DNA of 29,029 bases, from positions 1 to 29,029 of the forward strand of contig DDTL01000108.1 of the NCBI GenBank assembly GCA_002344345.1. The letters are read 5' to 3'. This DNA is from Saprospiraceae bacterium UBA2365 (lineage in GTDB: Bacteria; Bacteroidota; Bacteroidia; Chitinophagales; Saprospiraceae). Within the stretch, counting starts at the first letter, position 1; every line of letters begins with the position of its first letter. Of this stretch, positions 1-6,585 are shown piece after piece. Position numbers and translations under genes: made by a program. Under the pieces are notes generated by a model. The model was not told where the DNA came from, did not search any database, and saw nothing but the letters and a program-made list of their open reading frames with translations.

Positions 1-26
1 TTGTTTCTATAAATCATAGTAGAATC

Positions 27-187
27 ATGCGAATCAAGGGTTAAAGTTAACTCTGCAGATAAGCAGGATTTTCACACTTTTTTGCCTCGATCCTAAAGGA
101 TGAAAGCGAGAAAATCCTTTATCTTCCTTTAGGATTGAGGCCAAATAAAGGATTTTCGGAGCTTTTTTTTCAACCCTTGATTCGCAT
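27..187. repeat. Palindromic MITE-like repeat, full copy
   Basis: The element is bounded by a perfect 16-bp inverted repeat (ATGCGAATCAAGGGTT at 27-42, its complement at 172-187). Inside is a second inverted repeat, 84-100 with 125-141, with one mismatch in 17. A third pairing, GAAAATCCTTTA at 110-121 with 146-157, links the loop of the inner stem to sequence beyond it, so the folded RNA or single strand could form a pseudoknot. There is no coding capacity. The right arm recurs, inverted, as the last 21 bases of the window. This looks like a non-autonomous mobile or REP-type element; no transposase is present to confirm it. Confidence 0.75.
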
Positions 188-195
188 TAATAACT

Positions 196-238
196 AAAAA
201 GTCCGGCAGCATTATGCATGACTGCCGGACTCCTTTTT
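196..238. terminator. Bidirectional intrinsic terminator
   Basis: A 9-bp GC-rich stem (GTCCGGCAG at 201-209 with CTGCCGGAC at 222-230) is flanked by AAAAA at 196-200 and TTTTT at 234-238, so it can terminate on either strand. It lies about 60 bases past the stop of the minus-strand acyltransferase gene and next to the opening repeat. It is the likely end of that transcript. Confidence 0.8.
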
Positions 239-295
239 GTTAACCTTCAATTTTTCACCTTGCAACGATGGATCGTCGTTTTCATCAATTCATCA

Positions 296-1558
296 TTACT
301 TTACAATAATACTAATTATTTCGTTTCTAAAAACATTTAGGCTATCTTTTTTTGTCGATTCAAGCAAAATCCATCTGATTTTCCTAAAAACATATTCCAA
401 ATGATCGTAATAGAACACACCTACGACCAAACTCAAAGGCAATGCCACAACCATCCCTAACAACATCGGCTCCAGAAATATGCCAAGTATGATGAAAATC
501 AGGGAACTGACCAAAATAAATATTGCTCCAGCTGCCAGGGTAACCGGCGCCTGAAATTCCTGCCTTTCTATCCTGAATTTTCGTAAATACCAACTGAACA
601 GCAAATGCAGGCTGTTGAGTACCAATGCGATTACAAAAAAAGGCAATCCAAGCAAGGAAATAAGTGCGAAAACAAAAAATGAAGTTCCCGACGGAACCAA
701 GACTGAATCTGTGAGATGTACTGATCGGAGTAAGTGACGGTATTCATTTATTTTATTTTCCAGAACGCTGAATTGCTCATCGGACATTTGATCGATGAGT
801 ACGGTCAAATTTTTGATCCGATGCACAAAAGTGGCATCATGACGCAAAATTTGGCCGAAAACAGATCTCTTTCCTCCAAAACTGTTATCGATCATTTGAA
901 TGCAAAAAGCAGTAGTATTTTGCTTTTTTTCGTCTGACATGTTATAGACAACCTTACTCATGCCGTCTGAAGTTGCTTTGACGATTTGATTGATCATCAC
1001 AGCTTCATCAGCAGCAGGCAATTTGCGCAGATCAATGGGTGTACCGACATCCACAAATACATCACTTCTGAATCGGCTGGGATGAATGAAATTGACCCCA
1101 ACAGGCACTATATACATATCTTTATCAGGGTTTTTATCCAAAAACCCGACCGACATTCTCGCAATACCCTTCTTCAAGGGCCTTAACTGATAAACAAAAC
1201 TGGTGGAAGCTTCCGGGAAAATCAGGATGTGTGCATTTTTTTGCAGTGAATCATAAACATACTGGAATGTACTTTCATTTTTCTTTAAAGTTTCTCTTCC
1301 ACTGATATCTGCCCGGTAGATCGGCACCATTTTGAGGGATCGGAAAAACCATTGTAACCATCGGTTGGCAATATAGCTCGCAAGTACCAAAAAACTCAAA
1401 GGAGACCTGACCGTACTACCCAGGATAATGGGTTCCATAAATGCAGCAGGATGATTGGAAGCAAAGATGGCAGGCTTACCATCAGGAATCAATTCGTATC
1501 CTTTGAAATAGATCCGCCGGTAATAAAGTTTTGCCATCCAGCCCAAGTACCATTTCAT
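296..1558 (-). CDS. Membrane PlsC-like acyltransferase (420 aa)
   Basis: Probable glycerophospholipid acyltransferase of the PlsC/LPLAT family, acting at the inner membrane. From the ATG at 1558, the N-terminal half carries motif I as NHPAAFMEP (residues 35-43) and motif III as FPEASTS (114-120, in place of the usual FPEGTRS). About 200 residues follow, with two hydrophobic hairpins near the C-terminus that should anchor the protein. In this motif the acidic residue after the histidine is normally Asp; here it is Glu42. The open frame continues upstream to a TTG at 1612, but that start would precede the likely transcription start set by the promoter box at 1601-1608, so the ATG is preferred. 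The gene is divergent from miaA. The exact acyl acceptor cannot be told from sequence. Confidence 0.82.
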   Translation of the reverse strand: MKWYLGWMAKLYYRRIYFKGYELIPDGKPAIFASNHPAAFMEPIILGSTVRSPLSFLVLASYIANRWLQWFFRSLKMVPIYRADISGRETLKKNESTFQYVYDSLQKNAHILIFPEASTSFVYQLRPLKKGIARMSVGFLDKNPDKDMYIVPVGVNFIHPSRFRSDVFVDVGTPIDLRKLPAADEAVMINQIVKATSDGMSKVVYNMSDEKKQNTTAFCIQMIDNSFGGKRSVFGQILRHDATFVHRIKNLTVLIDQMSDEQFSVLENKINEYRHLLRSVHLTDSVLVPSGTSFFVFALISLLGLPFFVIALVLNSLHLLFSWYLRKFRIERQEFQAPVTLAAGAIFILVSSLIFIILGIFLEPMLLGMVVALPLSLVVGVFYYDHLEYVFRKIRWILLESTKKDSLNVFRNEIISIIVK

Positions 1559-1578
1559 GAAATAATAGATAATCACCT

Positions 1579-1586
1579 TATATTTG
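1579..1586 (+). promoter_or_regulatory. -7 promoter box for miaA
   Basis: TATATTTG is an exact match to the Bacteroidota TAnnTTTG -7 element and lies about 45 bases before the miaA start. No clear TTTG -33 element is seen. It lies 15 bases from the opposing box of the divergent gene, so the two promoters overlap. Confidence 0.5.
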
Positions 1587-1600
1587 TATTTTAAAAGCGA

Positions 1601-1608
1601 CAAATTTA
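1601..1608 (-). promoter_or_regulatory. -7 promoter box for the acyltransferase gene
   Basis: Read on the minus strand this is TAAATTTG, an exact TAnnTTTG match. It predicts a transcript start near 1595 and a leader of about 36 bases before the ATG at 1558. This argues against the upstream TTG start, which would lie before the transcript begins. Confidence 0.5.
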
Positions 1609-1629
1609 ACAATTACATTTCTGGAAGGA

Positions 1630-2544
1630 TTGAAAACAGGAAAAAAAATCTTGATCATTATTGCCGGACCTACTGCTGTGGGTAAAACAAGCTGTGCAAT
1701 GGCAGTTGCAATAAAATATCATTGCGATATCATTTCGGCAGACTCAAGACAGATCTACCGGGAAATGACCATCGGTACGGCCAAGCCAAGCCTGTCAGAA
1801 TTGGCGTTGGTAAAACATCATTTTGTCGATTTTCTTCCACCCGATGCGCATTACAATGCCGGAAAATTTGAAAAGGAAGTAACGGATTTCCTTGAAGACT
1901 ATTTCTGTCACCACGATGTGTGCGTGATGACAGGCGGAACCGGTTTGTATATCAACGCTGTCATTGACGGATTGGATCATTTTCCCGAAGTTCCGTGGGA
2001 AATTCAGGAAAAAGTCAAAATCATGTGGAAGGAACAAGGCATCACCTTCCTTCAGGAACAGCTAAAGTCATTTGATCCGGAATATTACTGTAAAGTTGAT
2101 CTGCAAAATCCTCACAGACTTATCAGAGCGATTTCGGTAAGTTTGTCCACAGGACAAGCTTACTCTTCATTTTTAAATAAGGCAAAAAAAACCTTGCCAT
2201 TTGAACCAGTTTTTATATTATTACAAAGAGACAGACATGAACTGTATCAGAGGATTGATCAACGGGTAGACCAGATGATCGATCATGGATTGGTAAATGA
2301 AGTCCGGGCGTTACAAGCTTTCAGACATTGCCAGTCGATGCAGACAGTTGGTTACCGTGAACTATCTGATCATTTTGAAGTTCTCGTGACACTGGAATCT
2401 GCCATAGATAAGATCAAGCAAAACAGCCGCCGTTATGCCAAGCGACAACTGACCTGGTTCAACAACGATGGGCGATATACGCATTTCCACCCGGATCACT
2501 TCAAAGAGATTACAGACTGGATTGATAAAAAATTGCAAACCTAA
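1630..2544 (+). CDS. miaA: tRNA dimethylallyltransferase MiaA (304 aa)
   Basis: Transfers a dimethylallyl group to N6 of adenosine 37 in tRNAs that read codons beginning with U. The P-loop GPTAVGKT is at residues 13-20, the DSRQIY motif at 38-43, and a TGGTGLYI segment near residue 100, all typical of MiaA; the length of about 300 aa is normal. The C-terminal RRYAKRQLTWF segment matches the conserved tRNA-binding end of the family. The start is a TTG, with no in-frame ATG suitably placed upstream; GGAAGGA lies immediately before it, too close to act as a normal ribosome binding site. It appears to be a single-gene transcript, followed directly by a dispersed repeat. Confidence 0.95.
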   Translation: MKTGKKILIIIAGPTAVGKTSCAMAVAIKYHCDIISADSRQIYREMTIGTAKPSLSELALVKHHFVDFLPPDAHYNAGKFEKEVTDFLEDYFCHHDVCVMTGGTGLYINAVIDGLDHFPEVPWEIQEKVKIMWKEQGITFLQEQLKSFDPEYYCKVDLQNPHRLIRAISVSLSTGQAYSSFLNKAKKTLPFEPVFILLQRDRHELYQRIDQRVDQMIDHGLVNEVRALQAFRHCQSMQTVGYRELSDHFEVLVTLESAIDKIKQNSRRYAKRQLTWFNNDGRYTHFHPDHFKEITDWIDKKLQT

Positions 2545-2710
2545 GTTTGCTCAGAAAAGTTCAATTTATTGGTTATAAATCGTTTTTTTACCACAGCCTA
2601 CTGACCTCATTGATCAGCACAAGACTAAAGGGAAACAATTGAAAACCAAAAATTTAAAGTCAGCATTTCATGGTGATTCAGGGGCACAGACTTTTGGAGC
2701 TGACTCAAAC
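2545..2710. repeat. Dispersed repeat, family 2, copy 1
   Basis: Intergenic element related to 4834-5029. The shared core at 2595-2636 differs from the other copy by three substitutions and one gap, and includes an exact 20-base match (2617-2636 with 4911-4930). Imperfect inverted arms (AATTTATTGGTT at 2563-2574, AACCAAAAATTT at 2645-2656) surround the core. The ends carry GTTTGCTCAG and TGACTCAAAC, a weak terminal inversion. There is no coding capacity. Confidence 0.65.
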
Positions 2711-2728
2711 GTAAACTTACATACAGAA

Positions 2729-4078
2729 TTATAACACTTCACGGATTTCAACACCCAGCCAATCCCGCAGTTTTTGATAGATAATCTTTTTTTGGTCGCC
2801 GGACAATGTCCTTATCCTGGTCATATGAGATCCACCTTTTTGGAACAAGGTAACAGAATTGGTTCTGACATTGTCGGCAACAAAAGCTGTGGCAGACCAT
2901 GCATCATTTTCACCGTAAATAAAAATAAACCTGTCTGCTCCTGAAAGGTATTCATTTACTTCTGCGAGCGCTGACTGATTGAAAATAATATCAATATTTT
3001 CAGGAATAAATGTATTATAATTATCTACATATGTATTATATTCCCTTAAATGGTTTTTTAGCGAATCCACTGAATATCCATACATCCCGATTTCAGCGTA
3101 TGCCTGATAGAAGAAAGGAAAAAAGTATTCCATGTCTTTTTTATTGAAAAAGCTGGGGGCATCGATGGCAAACAAGGCATCCACCAGTTCTTCAGTTGAA
3201 TTCCCTATTCCAGGTAAAGAATCGCAAGCTTCACCACCTGACCATTGCCAGTATGCAAATTCAAATTCCATCACAGACAATTCAAAAGCACGCTTCATCC
3301 CCACCGGAAAAACATAAGATCTGGAAATGGATTTTTGCCGGAACAATTCAAAAGCAGCATCATAATCGCTCAATACAGCCCGTTGAAATTCCAGAACGTT
3401 TGCCCTGCATTCCTCTGATCCCACCTGGTCCAGAAAGCTGATCAGTCTTTTATCTTCTCTTGCAGCATTGATCGGGGCAACATAAGGTATAGAAGCATCC
3501 ACATCATCCGGGTAGAATCTGCGATGAAAAGCTACCGTCTGACCACCTTTGCTGATCCCTTCAGAGATCCATTTACCTTTGTAAATCCTTTTCAATATTT
3601 GTACGATCCGATGGTGATCCATAGCAGATTGCTGAATGTCCAGGTATTTATAATCCATTGATTCCGGTTTGGAATCACCGAAATAACGATGTTCTACATG
3701 GATAAAATTAGCATCCAGCACCGGAACAAGTTCGCTGATGTACCCGTTGAAAGGAACGCTGTATCCGTTGAGACTCAGGATCACCGGTTTGTTTTCATCC
3801 TTATGATTGAGATATACTTTTTGCCAGAATTTACCCATTTCAGGATGAAAATGATCGATTGGCTGTTCCACCATCAGTACAAAGGCATTGGCAAACTGAG
3901 AAGGACAAACTTCCAGTTTTTCAGTTTTGACTCCATTCAGCAATCTGAGTTTTTGAGTTATATCCAACGTTATGGTTTCATCTTGCTTTTGTGGGTTCAT
4001 TTCCTCCGTTTTTCTGAATGCACTGCAGGAACTGAACAACATCAGGGCGAGCAATAAATGTAAAATCCGCATGATCAT
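2729..4078 (-). CDS. Peptidase S37 (PS-10) family lipoprotein (449 aa)
   Basis: Likely a secreted serine aminopeptidase of the S37 tripeptidyl-aminopeptidase family (alpha/beta hydrolase fold). A short signal with lipobox LFSSC puts the lipidated Cys at residue 18, so it should sit on the outer or inner membrane facing outward. Family signatures are EQPIDHFHPEMGKFWQ (71-86), VEHRYFGDSKPE (128-139), the nucleophile elbow GISKGG with Ser176, and FYPDDVDASIPYVAP (188-202). YGENDAWS near 388-395 supplies the likely catalytic Asp392 and GGSHMTR the likely His418. The start could instead be the Met two codons later. It stands alone on its strand, with a repeat downstream and no visible partner. Substrate is unknown. 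Confidence 0.87.
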   Translation of the reverse strand: MIMRILHLLLALMLFSSCSAFRKTEEMNPQKQDETITLDITQKLRLLNGVKTEKLEVCPSQFANAFVLMVEQPIDHFHPEMGKFWQKVYLNHKDENKPVILSLNGYSVPFNGYISELVPVLDANFIHVEHRYFGDSKPESMDYKYLDIQQSAMDHHRIVQILKRIYKGKWISEGISKGGQTVAFHRRFYPDDVDASIPYVAPINAAREDKRLISFLDQVGSEECRANVLEFQRAVLSDYDAAFELFRQKSISRSYVFPVGMKRAFELSVMEFEFAYWQWSGGEACDSLPGIGNSTEELVDALFAIDAPSFFNKKDMEYFFPFFYQAYAEIGMYGYSVDSLKNHLREYNTYVDNYNTFIPENIDIIFNQSALAEVNEYLSGADRFIFIYGENDAWSATAFVADNVRTNSVTLFQKGGSHMTRIRTLSGDQKKIIYQKLRDWLGVEIREVL

Positions 4079-4253
4079 GTTTTAAAAATTTCAATCAATA
4101 ATCCGTCGCTGTATTTTGAAGTGTAAGAATTTGCCTGGGTATTGAAAGGCACTTTTACCCTGAATGAACAACTTCTTCTCCCAAAATACAAATCAAAAGT
4201 AGACCTTTTAAAACACTTTGTACCATTAGATAGGATGAATACTGCATTTTAGG

Positions 4254-4283
4254 CAAAAAAAATGCCCTCCACGGGGCATTTTT
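4254..4283 (-). terminator. Intrinsic terminator after the 76-aa gene
   Basis: AAAATGCCC at 4259-4267 pairs with GGGCATTTT at 4274-4282 around a 6-base loop. The A-run at 4254-4262 becomes a U-tract on the minus strand. It lies about 30 bases past the stop of the 4311-4541 gene. Confidence 0.75.
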
Positions 4284-4310
4284 ATCAACCTTAATTTATT
4301 GTAAACCTTT

Positions 4311-4541
4311 TTATTCACGGATGATCAGTTGAAAAATTGCTTTTGAAAGTTTTTTCACCAGATCAGAATCCATCATTTTTACACTTTCTTTTTCCTTATG
4401 CTCTTCCAACAGGAACTTTGCTGATTCAGCAAGGTACGGAGGCTGCGCTGTTCCTGAATCTAATTTGATGTACAACAGCGAAACAAAACTGATGGCTAAA
4501 GCGATGATCCAAATTTTGAAATCTTTCCTTAAATTTTGCAT
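4311..4541 (-). CDS. Small single-pass membrane protein (76 aa)
   Basis: I do not recognise a family. The N-terminus has one hydrophobic helix (about residues 10-25, IWIIALAISFVSLLYI). A charged, Lys/Glu-rich helical tail ends in AIFQLIIRE. It starts at an ATG and is followed by a convincing terminator in the right orientation, which supports a real, separately transcribed gene. A weak promoter-like stretch (TATATTTT on the minus strand, one base off TAnnTTTG) lies just upstream. The closest neighbours are envelope proteins. Confidence 0.6.
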   Translation of the reverse strand: MQNLRKDFKIWIIALAISFVSLLYIKLDSGTAQPPYLAESAKFLLEEHKEKESVKMMDSDLVKKLSKAIFQLIIRE

Positions 4542-5045
4542 ATAAAATATAATTTTTGACGATCACAGGTTAGACTTATAAAAAAAACCATAAGTTACAC
4601 TTTAAAAGTTTTTTTGAAAGCAAATTCCTCAGGCTGAACCTTTCGAAAGCAAAATATCTGATGATCCATTACGATTTTTTACTTCAGGAGATTTTGGTCA
4701 GACTGACAATAACCCCGATCATCTACATTTAAATGACAATATGACCATAACGTCTGAATCATGATTTTTGTTCCATTACTGCCGTTAAAATAATAAAAAA
4801 AGGAAAAAAAATGATACTATGTCAAAATTACACGGTTGAGTCTGCCCCTAAAAGTCCAATTTGTTGGTTTTAATTCATTTTTCGCCCCAAGCTACTGACG
4901 TCACTGATCCGCACAAGACTAAAGGGAAACGATTTGAAACCAACAAATTAAAAGTCTCTTTCTATGTGTGTACTGACCGAAAACGTCAGTGGGAATTTTG
5001 GGGGTAAAGATTTTTCGGAACAGACTCAGGTTTTTTAAGATAGAT
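4542..5045. other. Gene-free stretch around a dispersed repeat
   Basis: The first 290 bases are AT-rich, with no credible reading frame. The rest is occupied by copy 2 of dispersed repeat family 2. No RNA gene or terminator is evident. Confidence 0.6.
4834..5029. repeat. Dispersed repeat, family 2, copy 2
   Basis: Longer and better preserved than the copy at 2545-2710. The outer ends are inverted (TGAGTCTG at 4837-4844, CAGACTCA at 5021-5028). A perfect 13-bp inner inversion (AATTTGTTGGTTT at 4858-4870, complement at 4937-4949) flanks the conserved core. Copies of this type between genes suggest a MITE-like or REP-like element. Confidence 0.7.
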
Positions 5046-5735
5046 TTACTCCAAACGAAGATCTTCTACCGCGATGCCCGGATATTTTCCTACATTGAAA
5101 TTAAAAATGCTATCGCTGAACTTCTTACCAGGGGCAAATAAAATCTCTTTAAAATAATACCTGGTTCCGTCTTTATTGATAACGGTAATTTCGGCCGGTA
5201 AATTGGTTTTTTTATTGATTTTCAAAGTGATCTTTGCATAAGAAGAACGTTTGTCAAGTGGTTTAAAGTCGATCAGGTACTGACTTCCGGAATTATCTGA
5301 CAAAACATAAACAAAATCCTTGCTTTTATACAACTCAGTGAAAAACTTCGGTGAAAGCATTGTGGATTCATCTGAATCTGCATCATTCAACTGCACCTCG
5401 TTTCTTTGCTTTAAATACACCCAGGTGACTTTCCCGTTGGAAATCACCAGTTGCTGATCCAGGTCAAAATAAAACTTTTTCCCCGCCTGTCTGTACATGC
5501 CCGGCCATTCCTTCTGCGTGGATTTATTGAGATAATGAGTCAGCCTGAACTGCATTTCATAGCTGCTGAAACCCTTGATCTTGTCTGAAGCCTTTTTCAA
5601 TATGGTTGTAGCTTTGGGATCTTTTTCCCCGGCTGACAAATATGGTTTTTGCTGGGCAGTCACCATAAATTGCAGCATCACCGTTATCAATATCAAAGCA
5701 ATACATCGTTTCATCATTGATTTTCTTAAGTTCAT
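5046..5735 (-). CDS. LolA-like outer-membrane lipoprotein carrier (229 aa)
   Basis: Predicted periplasmic protein of the LolA-like superfamily, which shuttles lipoproteins through the periplasm. A basic N-terminus and hydrophobic stretch end in VTA-QQ near residue 28, a good signal peptidase I site. The mature part fits the LolA pattern: an amphipathic start (KKASDKIKGFSSYEMQFRL), a central YFDLDQQLVISNGKVTWVYL stretch, and a late segment with PAEITVINKDGTRYYFKE. LolA homologues are weakly conserved, so related unfolded-barrel carriers remain possible. No LolB, LolCDE or FtsK gene is nearby. It stands alone, with a repeat directly downstream. Confidence 0.78.
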   Translation of the reverse strand: MNLRKSMMKRCIALILITVMLQFMVTAQQKPYLSAGEKDPKATTILKKASDKIKGFSSYEMQFRLTHYLNKSTQKEWPGMYRQAGKKFYFDLDQQLVISNGKVTWVYLKQRNEVQLNDADSDESTMLSPKFFTELYKSKDFVYVLSDNSGSQYLIDFKPLDKRSSYAKITLKINKKTNLPAEITVINKDGTRYYFKEILFAPGKKFSDSIFNFNVGKYPGIAVEDLRLE

Positions 5736-6264
5736 TTAAATCGGAATTTGTAATACAATTTTATTCACATTATTCGTTAAGCTTGGTTGACAATCAAACG
5801 GATAAAAGATAAACAAATGATTTGAGCAAAGTTTTGCACCAGCCTGTATCCGGTCAAGTGAAATTTTCCCATCCTGTGCTACCATTGTTTTGCAACAGAC
5901 CCATTCGGGCAAAATTCATGGGCAAAATCTCCACATGACCAATCAAATCCTTTTTTACTGACCACATGACTTTTTACATTGCAGTGACCATGCAAGCATA
6001 ACTCATTAATAGGGCAAAATGTTACATCACATGATACATATTCGTGGTTCGTGCGGACAAAATAAGGTCAGTGCTCAATCGAATTGAGGCAGACACCCTT
6101 TACATGCTCACCCAAAACAATGATTTTCATCAGATAAAACAGATTGTTTTTCCTGGCAACCGCTGAATAGCCCACGAATGTAAAAACAATGCAACAAATG
6201 ACCTATTACTTCATTAGATTTTTATTTTTGCATATAAATTCATTAATCATCAAATTTTGTAACA
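5736..6264. other. Gene-free divergent intergenic region
   Basis: 529 bases between the LolA-like gene (-) and the small helix-turn-helix gene (+). It has no reading frame with protein-like composition. A short inversion CTCAAT-CGA-ATTGAG near 6076-6090 and several TGACCA(CA)TG-like words at 5930-5995 are seen but cannot be interpreted. Confidence 0.5.
6223..6230 (+). promoter_or_regulatory. -7 promoter box for the 59-aa gene
   Basis: TATTTTTG matches TAnnTTTG exactly and lies 34 bases before the ATG at 6265, which gives a leader of roughly 28 bases. No TTTG -33 partner is clear. Confidence 0.45.
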
Positions 6265-6444
6265 ATGGAAGAAAAGCAAATCGTTCTGGACACATTCAAA
6301 AATTCGGAAAAACCATTGAAAGCCGGAGAAGTAGCTGCCATCACAGGAATAGAGAAAGCCAAAGTGGATAAAATCATAAAGGAGCTGAAAAAAACAGAAG
6401 AGATCTATTCACCAGTCGTTTGTTTCTATACCGCAAAAAAATAA
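6265..6444 (+). CDS. Small helix-turn-helix-like protein (59 aa)
   Basis: A complete short gene (ATG to TAA) of 59 residues. The middle has the look of a winged-helix DNA-binding unit: PLKAGEVAAITGI as helix 2 and turn, KVDKIIKELKK as the recognition helix, then a short wing ending VVCFYTAKK. Hydrophobic spacing and Lys/Glu content are protein-like. A good -7 box precedes it and a hairpin follows. Similar stand-alone mini-regulators occur in Bacteroidota and archaea; the DNA target is unknown. It may act as a general regulator, or be a small DNA-bending protein. Longer overlapping frames at this place are shadows. Confidence 0.72.
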   Translation: MEEKQIVLDTFKNSEKPLKAGEVAAITGIEKAKVDKIIKELKKTEEIYSPVVCFYTAKK

Positions 6445-6468
6445 TCTATACACACAATCAGCATTTAA

Positions 6469-6490
6469 TAAAAAGCAAATTCGCTTTTTA
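6469..6490 (+). terminator. Weak hairpin terminator after the 59-aa gene
   Basis: TAAAAAGC at 6469-6476 pairs perfectly with GCTTTTTA at 6483-6490 around a 6-base loop. The stem is AU-rich and the U-run is part of the stem, so termination may be inefficient. Confidence 0.4.
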
Positions 6491-6494
6491 TTGC

Positions 6495-6502
6495 TAAATT
6501 TG
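6495..6502 (+). promoter_or_regulatory. -7 promoter box for the tamB-like gene
   Basis: TAAATTTG is an exact TAnnTTTG match 84 bases before the ATG at 6586. It follows the hairpin directly, so the large gene appears to have its own promoter and a leader of nearly 80 bases. Confidence 0.5.
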
Positions 6503-6542
6503 TGTTAAAGCTTTAAAAAACACCAATATTTCATGATTAGCT

Positions 6543-6579
6543 TTAGTTCTGTAGCAGTAAAATTCCAAATTAGAACTAA
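6543..6579 (+). other. Leader hairpin just before the tamB-like start codon
   Basis: TTAGTTCT at 6543-6550 and AGAACTAA at 6572-6579 form an 8-bp stem with a 21-base loop that ends 6 bases before the ATG. It could shape translation initiation. The stem is AU-rich and may be chance. Confidence 0.35.
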
Positions 6580-6585
6580 CATTGA

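Noticed and set aside
1559..1612. TTG-started extension of the acyltransferase
   Set aside because: It begins upstream of the predicted transcript start and covers the promoter box; the ATG at 1558 is the better start.
6189..6371. 60-aa plus-strand frame near the small helix-turn-helix gene
   Set aside because: It overlaps the 59-aa gene in another frame and its translation lacks protein-like features.
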